Below, piece by piece: positions 32,823 to 44,700 of a DNA stretch of 64,000 nucleotides. The stretch is from positions 634,028 through 698,027 of the forward strand of contig NW_005178652.1 of the NCBI RefSeq assembly GCF_000350225.1. The letters run 5' to 3'. The position numbers and the translations under genes are program-made. The notes under the pieces are model-generated. The model was not told the DNA's origin. It made no database searches and saw only the letters and a program-made list of their open reading frames with translations. Every line of letters starts with the position of its first letter. Position 1 is the stretch's first letter. This DNA is from Chondrus crispus. Lineage: Eukaryota > Rhodophyta > Florideophyceae > Gigartinales > Gigartinaceae.

Positions 32823-33328
32823 TATCCCCCTTCTGAGCGCCCTTGCGCAACGCCCCGCTCTTCAGAATCTCCTAAGTCTTTCATCCCTTTTCGACCGACG
32901 GTCGCCGAGTGTGCAAGGGTAAGACGAAAACCAACTTGTGCCATCGACCTGCGATCCATTGACTCACATGCCTCATCCACAATCGGAGCGAACGGGCTGG
33001 AACACTGACCTTGATCCCCATGAAATAAGCTTCTGATACAAGCTCGACGCACCCCGAGGCCTGAAGAGGCCATTCAACAACCGTTCCTTTCTTTCTGCCA
33101 CACTTCGCCCTCGAAAAGATGGGAAGTACTTTCTTTTCCCTCACTTCCGTCAGCCCCCACATCCGCAATCGGACGCAGCATCCCTGTATTATCACATCCG
33201 ATATCACTGTCAGCCTATACGTCATCGATCAGCTGTATAATGCGCTATCCGGAAAACCATCGCCTCATTCGTGACACGACCTCTTTAATTCTTCCCTCTT
33301 ATGCAAAGGCTGGCCTTGCCTTCCTACA
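32823..33328. other. No gene recognised; flank of a solo LTR
   Basis: Unclassified sequence that continues, after the solo LTR and its CTACA duplication, at 33999. No domain seen. Confidence 0.4.
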
Positions 33329-33993
33329 TGTAGTATAACACCCCCCAACGGAGAGGGGGGGTATACTTAGCTCGACGTAGACCCCGTACGAGGGGCGAGA
33401 AGACGGGAAGAACACACAGCTAACGAGACAGGGAAGCGGGCCCTGGTAGCGTGGTAGAGCGGGACGGTCGGGGACGGGCGTACGCGCGGGCCGATCTACG
33501 CCTCGACGCCCCGGAGCAGCGCTGGGTAACGTACCAGCGCTGACGGGCGGAGGCGGATCTAGGCTCGCTCGCGTACGCCGCTGCCCCCTACCCGCTTTGT
33601 CCCGGTTAACGCGCGCGAAGGCGGATCGCGCGAGTTAGTTAAGCTGGAAGACGGACATAGGCGGTAGGTCGTGGACAAGTCCGTGCTTGTCCCCCTACGC
33701 CGCCGCCGGTCTCCCTCGTATTTAATGTGTACCATGCGTCTATCATAATACTACAGTACCGGTATGCTGTAGTAACTTACCGTAGCGCGGGGTCGTCCCG
33801 CGCTGTAATGCTGTCAGCCGTCGGTGCTGACAGCACACGTGTGAGACGCGTACTGTGCGCGCGGTGGTACGCGCCTCCTACACGTGTACGCGTCTGGTCG
33901 CGTGTCCTCCGTACACGTGGAGGTACACGTGTGCGCGCGTGTGGTTCGCATTGATCTGATCTAAATCTAATTGCGAACCGCCGTTATGCCACA
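33329..33993 (-). mobile_element. Solo LTR, family B, with 5-bp target duplication
   Basis: Plus strand TGTAGTATAACACC to GTTATGCCACA. It is flanked by CTACA at 33324-33328 and CTACA at 33994-33998. The family B block around CGCCCCGGAGCAGCGCTGG is on the minus orientation. Clean duplications and no internal sequence make it a solo LTR. Confidence 0.85.
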
Positions 33994-33998
33994 CTACA

Positions 33999-36900
33999 GC
34001 CGATTTGGTCACAATGTGTTCCAACTGGGGCCGATGAGGTCTCATTTTGTGGCCTTCCGGGCAGACGAGAGCCAGCAGACTCCGCCGTCAAACCAATTCG
34101 TCACGTGTAAATCACCCGCGAGAGCTCTCCTCACCAATTCTATTACCGGTAACGCTTCGTCTTCAGCCGTTCCTCCTCATTTTCGTAGCGTGCTTTCCCT
34201 ATTCTTCATTCCCCTTCCTCGTCTCAAAATTTCCCTCCTCTTCCTTCATCAGACGTTCGTGACTCGCGCGTCGAGGTCTGAGCATACAGTTCCCTTCGGG
34301 TTCATGCGACTTCGCTATCGGGTTGGAGTCCTCGTCGAGAGACGACTGACCCCTCTGTGGGGAGATTCTTCCAAGCGTGTCACCATGTTTACCCAACCCC
34401 TTCATGGCGACGGATCCGTCTAGTCTCATCATCCCGGCAGGGGAGATGTGTTCCTCTCCCTCTAGGTGCAGCCCGACTATTCCTTTTCTCGTACTGACGG
34501 CGTCGCCTCTTCCTTTGGGTTCCTCCCTTGGGAACTAATTTATCTCGTCAGATCACCTCATAGACCAGCTGGGATACGCGTTGTACCATTCAGGCTGTAA
34601 ATTAAATCGTCGCAGCGGCGTGGATGAGCGGTCAGACTGTGACACTCGAGAATGTGAGCAGAGGTCCTCACTTTGCTCCCATTGTGCGTCTCCATTTAGC
34701 TCTGTCGCCGACAGCGGCGCGATCGACTGTAATTCTCTTTTCTTTCAATTCTTCAAGCACCTCGAGGCGATTCTCGCTATTGCAGCGGGGTGGCTGTCGC
34801 CATCCTCGAGGTTGCAGTTCAGGTCGAGTCAATACCAAATCGCGTTCGTCTTTTTGCCGGTGATTTCGTTTTCGAGACTTCTCGGTGGGGTCGCGGGCGA
34901 AGGTGTCTTTGAGGCGTCGGACGCATGTGGATCGTCGTCGACGATTTCCTCCTTCATCCTGTTCTGGGTCATTTGCTCGTATCTCTACCGTAATCGAAGC
35001 CTACTGTTCGATCTAACACATCTTCCCATGGTGACGGCGCTTTTTACCGCCTTCGAAAGGCCCGTAGACCTTGCAGAATTATTTCCGTCACCCCTCTTTG
35101 CCTTCTTCCTTGACACAGCGTGCTGGGAAAACGTTGAGTCTCCCCTCTGTTCTTCGTTCTTGACATCTTCCCTCGTCGCTGGTTGAGCCGTGCGCTTTCT
35201 CACTGGTAGAGAAAGGGGCGGTTTAGGTCACTAAAAATATATGATGGGGACTTCGTCTTTCTGTCCCCTCGGAATGTCATCCCCCTCGTTCCGGGTCCCG
35301 GTTGAGCCCCCTCTTGATCGTAGCATATCGGCTGACCCGCGTCCGTAGTGTGAGGGGGGGTCGCATCTAGGATGTGACAAAACAAAATAGAAAGCAAACC
35401 CAAAACAAAAAACAACAGAGTAGCAGATCGTTCTGAATCAGTGCGTGAGTCGATCGTACGCAAGGGAAAAGATACGGGAGCGTCTTGTTTCATTTCGGCG
35501 AATTCACAGCCTTTCTCCTCGAGGCGTCGTCCTGCTCTGGGGCTCGCTGCAAGTGCGGCCGAGCACGATTATTGATCTAGTACGCTTTTTCAAGTTGATA
35601 GCCTGGGTATCCATGAGGTACAAATCGATACCTCGTCGGTGTTTAGGAAGAGGAAATAAAATAGTCATAAACAGACTTGGCATTGTCTAGATGCATGAGG
35701 GGCAACCGCACTCACACAAAAAGGTCCAGTTGTTGCTGTCTCTTGGGAAAATACCTCACTCGTTTCTTTCACGGCGGCCTCCGGACTTCGTTTGCGAAGC
35801 TCGTGATTGTTAGCTTCGGGTAGGCATGGATGTGTTCGGGACGTCACAACGAAAATAAATATGAATTATTGCCGCATTCGGTCCCTCAGTCGGGCTCGCC
35901 GAGTCCAGATGCCAACAATATTTTGAGGTCTACTATACAATCCCTCCAGGGTCAAACGTCCACTTCGCCCTTCATCTCCTTCGACGGACACATAGCGTTG
36001 TGCGCCATTGTTTGTTTCAAACGGTCCTTCTCAGTCCCGTCCCGAAAAATTAAACTCAGCATATGTCACATAGAAAACAGAAGAGGGTGGTTGGTGTAGA
36101 GTGTAGCCTCGTGAAAGGGGTCACAAAGGTAATACTAATGATCCTTCGACGATTCCCTCTTCAAAGGGATCGAATTCGAGAAGGTACGGGCAGTCGTGTT
36201 TCCGAATACGTTTTGTCCGTAAGGACCTCCAGAGGAACTTGGGGGTGTCCCCTATCACTATCCTTGCTACACGATGTGTTGTGTAATTGGACTCTGTCCT
36301 TGAGTCCCTTCCCTCCTATGCGCTCAACTTGGGCACTCGGTGAGGTACCTCCTTCTTGACACTTTCCCGACGCCACTAGGTCTGATCTTGGAGGGTTCCC
36401 CATTAATCATCCCGAACACCAGGGGAGTTTCCTTTTGAATAAAAGAAACGATCTGTCACGCCCGTGCGACGTAAAACACGCCGCTCCGGTGTACGCATCT
36501 TCGCCTGTGTCGACTACTGTAGTTACTCGAGCTTGAGCTCTTTCTCCCTCCTTCTGCTCCAGCGCCTCGCAATCCCTTGCTGGTGGCCTTCCTTGTCGTT
36601 GCACATATGCCGAAGTTCCAGCTCATGACGTAAGTACGTTCCAGCGTCTCAAGTGCCTCCGCCCTATCTCTTTTTTCTTTTCTTTTTTCTGGCAACAACG
36701 GTATGGGATTGTGGGACCGAACGTCGGGACGGTCCCCTCCTGGTGCCTTCGAAATCACTCGATCCTACGAATTGCGAGCTTGTCCACAATGTGACGCATC
36801 CCGACGACAATTTTCCTACGCTCCCCAAAGTTTGCTTGTGCGTCGTCCTACTGTAATGCTGAATGCAAACATCGGCAATCTTCTCATTTCGGGGGTTATT

Positions 36901-38900
36901 CTCAAACACGCAACTCCTCCAGCGCACCTTTTTGTCCTCACCTCTCAATTGATTTCGACAACCCCACGTAGTGCGTCCCCGTTACGCAATTCTTCTCCGA
37001 CTACAAATCCCTCGTTCCCGAAAAAATTCCAACGTCTTTCTTCCGTCGACCAGAGGTCGTTCTCCTTTCCCACACACCAGCGGTGTTCACATAGGCTTTC
37101 GTAGGTAGCGCTAGAAGCGCTTCCCTGCAGAAGTCGTCGAATACAATACTGTACCAAGCCTCGCTGTTCAGCTCAACCAAGACAATTTCTTCAATCCTTC
37201 ATTGCGTCTGCTTGTGTTGCTTCACGGCTGGGGTACACATGTGGTCGCAGAGGAATCGAGAGTAGTAGCGACACATGTCTTTCTGGACCTCCTTCACGTG
37301 ATTCGTCATTCTGCGCTGCCCTTGTGAAGAAGAAATCAATAACGAGAATAAGCTCACGACAGGAAGGAAATAATAAAGTAGCAAGGTAGAGGAATAGGAA
37401 AGGGAATCAAAGAAGAGGGAGATGAGTAATGGATCGTCGCAGTTGGTCGCTCGGGGTGAACGTAAATTAGAAACGTGAGCTATGGCATCGTCAGTCCTTG
37501 CAACTGGCAGACGGTTTGTCGTAATCAAGCTCGTCGAGCTACCCGATCTCTCTGTCGGGGTCGTCGTCATCACCGTGGTCGCCCGAGGCGTCTGTTTGTA
37601 AGACGTTAAAAATTCCGGTTGCGTCTGTCACACGGTTAAAGCGTTGGCCGATCGTGTTGACGTGTGTTACGCCGCCAACCCATTTCTCCCCTCTCCTCGA
37701 TTGATATCCTCTTCTCTCTTCCATAATTCTTGTAGACTGGCGGGTCGACGTGCGCAGTTTCATTGTGTCGTTGACATCACCAACTAAAAAGAAGAAGAAA
37801 AGGAGAACAGGAACGAAACAGAGATTGAGGCAGGAGCAGATCGGACGACTGAAAACCAAGCGGTTGATCGCCTTGATGACGACGTCGAGCCGATTCCCGT
37901 TGTTGACGAAGTCAACAGAAACAACAACACAATTTGTCCCCTCTACACGGTGTAGTCTCGCGCGTTAGCGCGCACCACTTGTCCTTTGTCTATTCGTGAA
38001 AAACCTCACAAGCATTTCCGTTCAAATTGATTCAGACGGATATGGATCCCCGATCTAAACGTCCCTTTGCGTGCGCACCCATGCGACGCGTGATCATACG
38101 TAATTTGCGCATTGTCTCCACCTGAGGCTGCAGTGATTTCGTTACTTCCTGATGTAGCGCGTCTCGCCGCTCTATCTCCATGAGCGTTAAGCCACGCATA
38201 CCTGCCCGTCTCACCTCATCTTTCCTTCTCGCCATTGCCGATGCGCCTTACTTCCGCTATGCTCATTCCTCACTTGCTTCGTGCTGTGGTTCAAAGCGTC
38301 CGTCTCGACTCGACAACATCCCGCATGCGTAATCCCGCCTGGGCGTGCGTGTGTGAGGACCATCCTTACTCCTCACCACGGCGCGATCCGTAACATTCTT
38401 TCCAACTTGATAACTTCCCGACGGGGGTATCCCCGTTAGCTACCACGCGAATACCTTGGAGCCTCATAACTCCGCACAGAGCCGATCTCCGGTTGCTGAT
38501 TCTCGATTCGATCACCCTCCAGACGAGCGATGGTTTTCATCCTATCACCACTACTTCAGTCGCGGTTCTCTCACTTCTCGCATCCTACACGTCGTCTTGA
38601 TCTGCCTCGTACGCGTGCAGTCGCCCATCGACTGCGTCCTCTCCCAACCTTCTACCTTATCTAGAAGGTAAAACACTCGTCAATCTGACGCATCCCCTTC
38701 TTCTCCAATCTTCTCGTCACACCCGCTACCTTGTAGAACAGAATTCTTCCTCGACTCGAGATACAGCTTGTAGCCTTAATCACGATCGGCGGTTCGCAAT
38801 CCCCTGTCGCCCTTGGGCGCCTGTCGTGTTCTCCTGAAACTACGCACGCTTGTTCCGGAATGGCCGACCTAGGTGTGTCTCGGGAAGGGAAAACAAACAT
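33999..38900 (-). other. Degenerate region, weak retroelement traces on the minus strand
   Basis: No intact gene. The minus strand has suggestive pieces: a basic MARRKDEVRRAGMRGL segment (38235-38032), a VVDTGED protease-like motif (about 36500) and a basic MRKRTAQPATREDV segment (35203-34985). Between them run T-rich tracts ending in AG (38.9, 37.8, 37.35, 35.4 kb). It could be an old gypsy interior or an intron-bearing gene; I cannot decide. Confidence 0.3.
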
Positions 38901-39011
38901 AAAAAAACAAAACAACCAAATAACAAAAACGAAACAGAACAGTTAAGAAGGTGAAACTGGCTGCGGCTCGCGTCTTCTTTTCGCTTTCCATCGTCACATT
39001 CCGTATGGAGC

Positions 39012-39862
39012 TCATCCTGGTCTCGTGCGTGCGACTTGCGGCGGGAGGGGCAGTTTCTTCCTCCGGAAATAGGTCACCACTTCGCTGCGCGGTACCTGGG
39101 AAATCGACTCCCACGTTGCGTCCTCAATCGCGTAGCCAAACCATTCCACCGTGAGAATTAATTTTCCATCTTGATAAGCGTGGTCGACTATTTTGTCGAT
39201 CACGTACTCCTGACCCCCAGCTCCTTCTTCGTGTTCACTGACAATTCCTTCCTCCTTCTGAAGATCTTCCAGCTCGTCCTCCTCTGCCGGGTCTTTTGAC
39301 TCGCGTGAGTCTTGCGGAGTATCCGCAAACAGTAACTCGATAACTAGATCTTCAGGGTCCTCTCGTGGAGGCGTGTGGACATGGGGGCTACCCCGATTCT
39401 CGAAAACATTCCGTCCTTCGTCTCTCTCTGTCCCATCAAGGAACCGTAGCGCTTGTGTTAAGCCGGCGATCGGCGCGAGGTCCATCGGAGTCGGGGCTAG
39501 TTCCACCCGGTCTCGCGAAACGCGCTCTTCTTGGTCGCCGATGGCAATGAGGACTGTACCTTGATCAGACCTCTTCACTGCGTAGGGTCCCGTAGCTACT
39601 TGAGCAAGCTTGTGTTTTGGCTCGCTCGCCGTCCCTTTTTCCTTTCGTAAGAACACGTAGGATCCCACAGGGATGTCGTACTTCGGCCTGCGAAGTCTTG
39701 AATCGAAATTTCGCTTGTACCGTGCCTTTCTTTGGAAGCTTGGAGGGCGCTTTCGCCCACCTGTATTAAATAAAAGAGCTTTTCACGGTGAGCACGCTCC
39801 TCCTTTCTCTTATTGATTCGCCTTTTGTTTGCCAGCGTTTGCGCTCTTATGGATGGTAGCAT
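39012..39862 (-). pseudogene. Integrase C-terminus with GPY/F module and chromodomain (gypsy D)
   Basis: Two frames join into FYLIQVGESALQASKERHG, then RRPKYDIPVGSYVFLRKEKG, HKLAQVATGPYAVKRSDQG (the GPY module), an acidic linker (EEDELEDLQKEEG), and the chromodomain EYVIDKIVDHAYQDGKLILTVEWFGYAIEDATWESI ending KKLPLPPQVARTRPG. This is the end of a chromoviral Ty3/gypsy integrase. A frameshift near 39665-39700 separates the two frames. RT and the integrase core, expected at higher coordinates, are absent because other elements start at about 39.9 kb. Confidence 0.8.
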
Positions 39863-40326
39863 AATGTCACCGTCAGCTCAGCGTGCGTGCAGAGAGGAGA
39901 GGGGAGGACTCAACTGTCTGGGTGTGGGGTGTGAATATGTGAGATGAAGTGTGGAATTTTTTAGAAGGCCGGAAGGGCAGAGGATTGCTGTTTGCATGAT
40001 GCTCAAATTAAGCCATTACCCAAATTAAGCCGGTGAGAAGGGTACATTGCAGTACAAGGGGGTACCCCTATGTTTGAGACAAACCCCTATTACAGGGACA
40101 AACGAAAAACATCAAATTTTAATCACATTAAAGATCACGGTGAAGAAAGGACGCCCTACTGGTCCTTCAAAGCAGTCTCTCTTCCTCACGGACCACTTTG
40201 CTGCCAATAGGGCATTGCGTCAAAAGCTCGCTTTTTTCGTAGATCACAGTTGATAAAGGAAAGGCAGCTGCACTTCAAAAACATTCGACGACATCCTGGC
40301 CACACAGCAATGTAACAACCGCTAAA

Positions 40327-41430
40327 TTATAAAGGAAAACGACGTCTGACATCCAAAATGGCACTTTGTTTACAGAAAAGTGCTCCGTTCTTGCAACACA
40401 TCAGTGTTTCGCACGGAGCCTGTGTTTTCGTTCCCAAAATGGCACCACGCATCTGGACATTCAAACATTGTCGACGACGTTCCGTATACAGCGCCTGCCC
40501 TTGCCTGCGCTTCGTCACTCGCTCATCCCTTAGCTTGTAAAGACCATTCTTCCATCCCACGTAGAAGTCCCGATCCCCAGCCCTCAGCGGGTTCCACTCG
40601 ACATTCAAATTAGTCATAGCAAGACAGAAACAAAAAATATTGTCGTATGACGCCTCAGCTCACCGAAAAGTGCTCCCAACAACGGTCCACAGAGAACACA
40701 ACCGACCAAAAACGTTTTCAACAATAATTCGGTCCCACGACACCTTGCGATTGAATCACTCCTCGTCGCGCGTAATGGCTCTATTCTTTATCCGCTTCAC
40801 GGGGTGCACAACCCTCAACATCTCAGTAGCTCCTTGGTACCCCTTATCGGCGAGTACTGCCCATTTCCCTGGAAAGTCATCGCTCAGCGGCCCGACATCA
40901 GCAACACTTGATTCATCTCCTTTTTTCTCGAGCCGCTGCTTGTGATAGGCTTTCATCCTGCTCATTATTTCTATATCCGCCACTGAACTGCTATAGTGTT
41001 TGCTGCATCCAATTGCTAGCCCCGTGGGCAAAACAGAAACCTCGGTCTTCAGACCATAGAATTTGTGCTGCCCTGAATAGTAATGCTTTCCTTCCTGCAT
41101 CGTCCCAACAGGGCGGTTTCTCTGCTTAAAGATAACATCGGTTCCGTACCGTGCGAATGAAAAGTGTCTAAAAGTACGCCTCCTCTCCATTAACGCCATC
41201 ATTGGGAAAGTATCATCATTTTTTCTACATACACCAGATACATTTCGTCCGCCATCAACCCAAGAAATTGTAGCACCAGGCGCTCGAAAGTTGGTCCTTT
41301 CATAGCAAATTTTGAAGCCAGCCATTCTCATGTTCCCCTATGCTTTACAGACGTAAGCGTCATGAAAAGGATGTCCTTGTTTTCGACCGACGTTTTTCGG
41401 CTTCGTCCAGTGTTCCAATTGTCTCGGATG
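40327..41430 (-). pseudogene. DDE_Tnp_4-type (ISL2EU/Harbinger-like) transposase, degraded
   Basis: Pieces on the minus strand in order: KDILFMTLTSVKHRG (helical N-terminus, about 41390-41345), RYGTDVIFKQRNRPVG with the first Asp, EGKHYYSGQHKFYGLKTEVSV, AVLADKGYQGATEM with the second Asp, IIVENVFGRLCSLW with Glu (about 40720), and NLNVEWNPLRAGD (about 40610) as the C-terminal signature. The family cuts and pastes DNA and is common in algae, oomycetes and animals. A stop precedes MRMAGFK and another splits the Glu block from the D-D block. Ends and terminal repeats are not clear. Confidence 0.7.
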
Positions 41431-41436
41431 AGATCT

Positions 41437-41877
41437 GTACCACAACCGGGCGAAGGCGACGGCACCAACGCCGCCGCCCCGGCGTACAGTACGTTGGGCT
41501 GTAAGCGCGAGCAGAACGGTAAGGAGTTATATTTACAGCTGACGGCCGGTGCGGAGTACAGTAGTACCCCGCCGGCTACACGTGTAGGGTCCGAATGGTA
41601 AGTAATTAATAGTTAATGGCACAAATTAGCAATTTTAGTACAGTAGCTGGTATACAGTAAGTAACAGCTACTGTAGCGGGACAGGTGTCCTGGCGTCTCA
41701 CTTAGGGGTTAAGACCGGGGGCACCTGCCCCGTTCCAGTAAACGGGGGCAGACTCGCCTCCCTTCCCTTTACGGCTAATTGCTATCCCGTTCCGGTTTCC
41801 CTTTTAGTCTCAGGTTTCTAACCCGTGACCGGCCGTCCGGATCTAACACCACGGACCGGCTGCGCGTCACCGGCCAC
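41437..41877 (+). mobile_element. LTR family C, diverged, 3'-truncated
   Basis: Matches the reverse complement of the 2.3-2.9 kb LTR, best from 41690 (CAGGTGTCCTGGCG to GTAACCGGCCAGTG counterpart). TGTACCACAACC at 41437 may be the eroded start. It ends where a family A LTR starts at 41878. Confidence 0.6.
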
Positions 41878-42145
41878 TGTAGTGCAATAAGGGGTTGCAC
41901 AAGGGGGTGAAGGGGAAAGAAACTAAGTTGGAATGTGAATACTGTTGTCCGGGATTGGTGGACACACGTGTAAATATTTGCACAGTTTTTATTTTAATTA
42001 TTACTTTTTTTAGTTAATTAGTTAGCATTAATTTGGCTGACATTAGATTAGATTTAGGATCTAGCACCGCGAGCTACTGTAGTGGCTCCGGCGGGGCGAT
42101 ATATACCTTAGACCACTGGCCACCAAGTCAGTAATGGTAACCCGA
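41878..42145 (+). mobile_element. LTR family A, 5' fragment
   Basis: TGTAGTGCAATAAGGGG onward, parallel to 47245-47545 including GGCGATATATACC and GGTAACCCGA. It is cut at 42146 by another family A LTR in the opposite direction. Confidence 0.8.
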
Positions 42146-42905
42146 TGTAGTGCAATGCGCCTGTCAGGCAGAGACCAAGGTCCGACGGTCCTACACAAAC
42201 AACAACAACAAAAACAACAACTGCCAACGGCACAGCGCTACGGAGTGTTCGAAGCTCCTTGTCCTCTTTAAGCGGGTTTGCGGATCGCAGTAGCTCACAT
42301 CCCTGATAGGGAGGGCAAAGAGAATGGCCCAGCCTGGGATCGGTAAATGGTGGTAGAGTCTTGTAAAGGCCACTGCTCGACGAGTTCGGAGGGGTGTCTA
42401 GGTAAACCTGGTCCGATGGGTCGTAAATCCAATGCTCGAAGAGCGCCTTGTACACCTTGTACCCTTGATAAGGTCTTCGGCGGGGACGTCGCAACGTAGC
42501 CCGACGGGATGAGCTCACAGTAGCAGCGCTACACCTTCGTGCTGCCCGATGGCAAAAAGCACCAACACCGGATCGGTCGCAACCAACTCCAATGGAACCA
42601 ACTCTGTCCTATGTACACAACAGGACCTTCGAGGGAGACGTCGCCGCAACAGGCTCCGACGGGATTAGGACACAGTAGCAGCGCTACACCTTCGTGTCGC
42701 CCGATGGCAAAGACACCAACACCGGATCGGTCGCAACCAAAGCCGACGGCACCAACACAATAGAAAAAGATAGAATTAGAGATAGAGATACAAAAAGATA
42801 GGGAAATAAAGGAAAAGGAAAGGGAAAAAGGGGACCCCCGAGCGCAAAGGATACCGTAGGCTAGAGTAGAAGGGAATGTCTTGTAAAAGACGGACTTCGA
42901 CCAAG
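42146..42905 (-). mobile_element. LTR family A, fragment, minus orientation
   Basis: TGTAGTGCAATGCGCCTGTC onward, close to the left part of the 31890 LTR. It stops at GACCAAG before TGTCGCATAAAC at 42906, where a family B LTR begins. It contains a second partial copy of its own CACCAACACCGGATCGG block. Confidence 0.75.
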
Positions 42906-44685
42906 TGTCGCATAAACACCCCACACACGGCGGAAGGGTGTTCGCGATGTTCGGCGGAAGACCCCGGATCGGCGTACCGAGGGTCTTGAACCTACCCACG
43001 CCACCGGAAGCGGGTGGTAGACCGTAGTCGGCGGGGACGTGCGCGTAGGCGAGCGGATCGACGCCTCGACGCCCCGGAGCAGTACCGGTTGACGATCCGG
43101 TACTGACGGGCGGAGGCGGATCGCAGCTCGCCGCGGTGTCGCGCGCGTCCGCTACCCGCTCGGTGGTAACTACTCGCGGAACGGGGATGTGAGTAGAGTA
43201 AGCTGAGTGGTCGACCGTCGGTGGAGGGTTGCCTAGCTTTTCCCCTTCCCCCGCCGGCGGGCGCTCCCTATATTTTATTGTACAAGTTAATTAACCGTCT
43301 ACAGTACAGTACAGACTGTACTGTAGTCGGCTTACTTGTAGTGCAATGTGACTGGCAGGCCGCGAACACAGTCCGACGGTCAAACAAAAAGAATAAAAAC
43401 AGCAACAGAAACAACCACTGCCGATGGCACGCGCTACGGAGCGTTCGAGACTCCCTTTTCCCTTGTGTGGGCTTGCGTCCCACAGTAGCTCAACTCCAAC
43501 GGGGGGGTAAAGAAAGATGCCCGGCCCGGGAGGATAATGGTGGTAGAGACTTGTGAAGACTTGAGTGCTCGGCGAGTGCGGGTTGGGCTTGTGTACGAGA
43601 ATGTAACCGCGGTTCGCTGGGTTGTAAAGCCAATGCTCGACGAACGTCTTCAGCACCTTGCGTATATTTCAAGGTCTTCGACGGGGGCTTGTTCAGCACC
43701 ATCCGACGGGATTGTAACGGTGTAGCAACGCTACTACCGACGTGTTGCCCGATGGCTAGAAACACCCTCACCAGCGCGATTGCGATCGCAGTTGGTGGTA
43801 CCAACTCTGTCTTATACAGTAAGACCTTCGAAGGAGGCGTCGTTGCAAAAGCCTTCCTACGAAACTTGAAACAATAGCAGCGCTACACAACGTGTTGCCC
43901 GATGGCTAAAACACCTACACCGGATCGGTTGCAACCAATGCCGATGGCACCAACAGATAGAAAAGGATAGAGGCATAAATAGAAATAGGAATGGTAAAGG
44001 ATAAGGAAAAGGAATGGGACCCCGAGCAATAGAGGATGTCGTTAGCAGCGTAGAAGTGAAGCCCGTCGCGTGAACGGAAGCAGTCTTCGACGAAGGCGAG
44101 ATCGAACTCCGGCAACTCGGGTTTGATTGGGAAATAAAGGAAAAAGGAAGGGGACCCCCGAGCGCTGAAGGATGCCGTAGGCTTAGGTAGGAGGGAGCGT
44201 CTTGGCAGAGACGGACTTCGACCAAGGCGACATTCAAATCCGGCAACTCGGGTTACCTTTACTCACTTGGGTTGGTAACTGGACTATGCTATATAGCCCC
44301 GCCGGGGCGAGTACAGTAGCTCCCGGCTCTAGATTCTAGATCTAATTTGTAAATAGAATTAAATATTTAAAATAATCGTGCGCATCGTTGCACACGTGTG
44401 TCCTCCAGCCCGGACCACAGTATCCAATTTTTTCCTTTCTCACTTCCTTTCACCCCCTACCCGAGACGGGTATTGCACTACATTACTGTAGACAGTGCAG
44501 CCGGCCCGCACTGTAACGCTGTCAGCCGTCGGGACTGACAGCTCACGTGTGCTACACGTGGGGTACACGTGTTGGTGCGCGCGCGCTGTAAAGTATGCGC
44601 GCCCACGCTGTAAAGTCCGTACCTCACAGCGTTAGATCTAATTCTAAAGCATATATATAGTACAGTAGTCGGCGGTTATGCTACA
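42906..44685 (-). mobile_element. LTR family B, 3' LTR split by a solo family A LTR
   Basis: Left half 42906-43336 begins TGTCGCATAAACACC, right half 44488-44685 ends GTTATGCTACA; together 629 bp, the normal family B length. The GCCTCGACGCCCCGGAGCAG block shows the minus orientation. Directly right is a minus-strand polypurine tract, so this is the 3' LTR of the element holding ORF E copy 2. Confidence 0.8.
43337..44482 (-). mobile_element. Solo LTR, family A, with 5-bp target duplication
   Basis: TGTAGTGCAATGTG to TATTGCACTACA, 1146 bp, flanked by TTACT at 43332-43336 and TTACT at 44483-44487. It sits inside a family B LTR, whose two halves read on across it. Confidence 0.9.
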
Positions 44686-44700
44686 CGGCCCTCTCTCAAG
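44686..44700 (-). promoter_or_regulatory. Polypurine tract before family B LTR
   Basis: On the minus strand CTTGAGAGAGGGCCG precedes TGTAGCATAACC. Just upstream is VNEDVHA in translation, the end of family B pol as seen near 11070. Confidence 0.6.

Noticed and set aside
34581-35186. Plus-strand hydrophobic frame that looks like a membrane protein
   Set aside because: Its hydrophobicity comes from T-rich stretches; the minus strand looks more like a basic gag-type protein, and neither is convincing.
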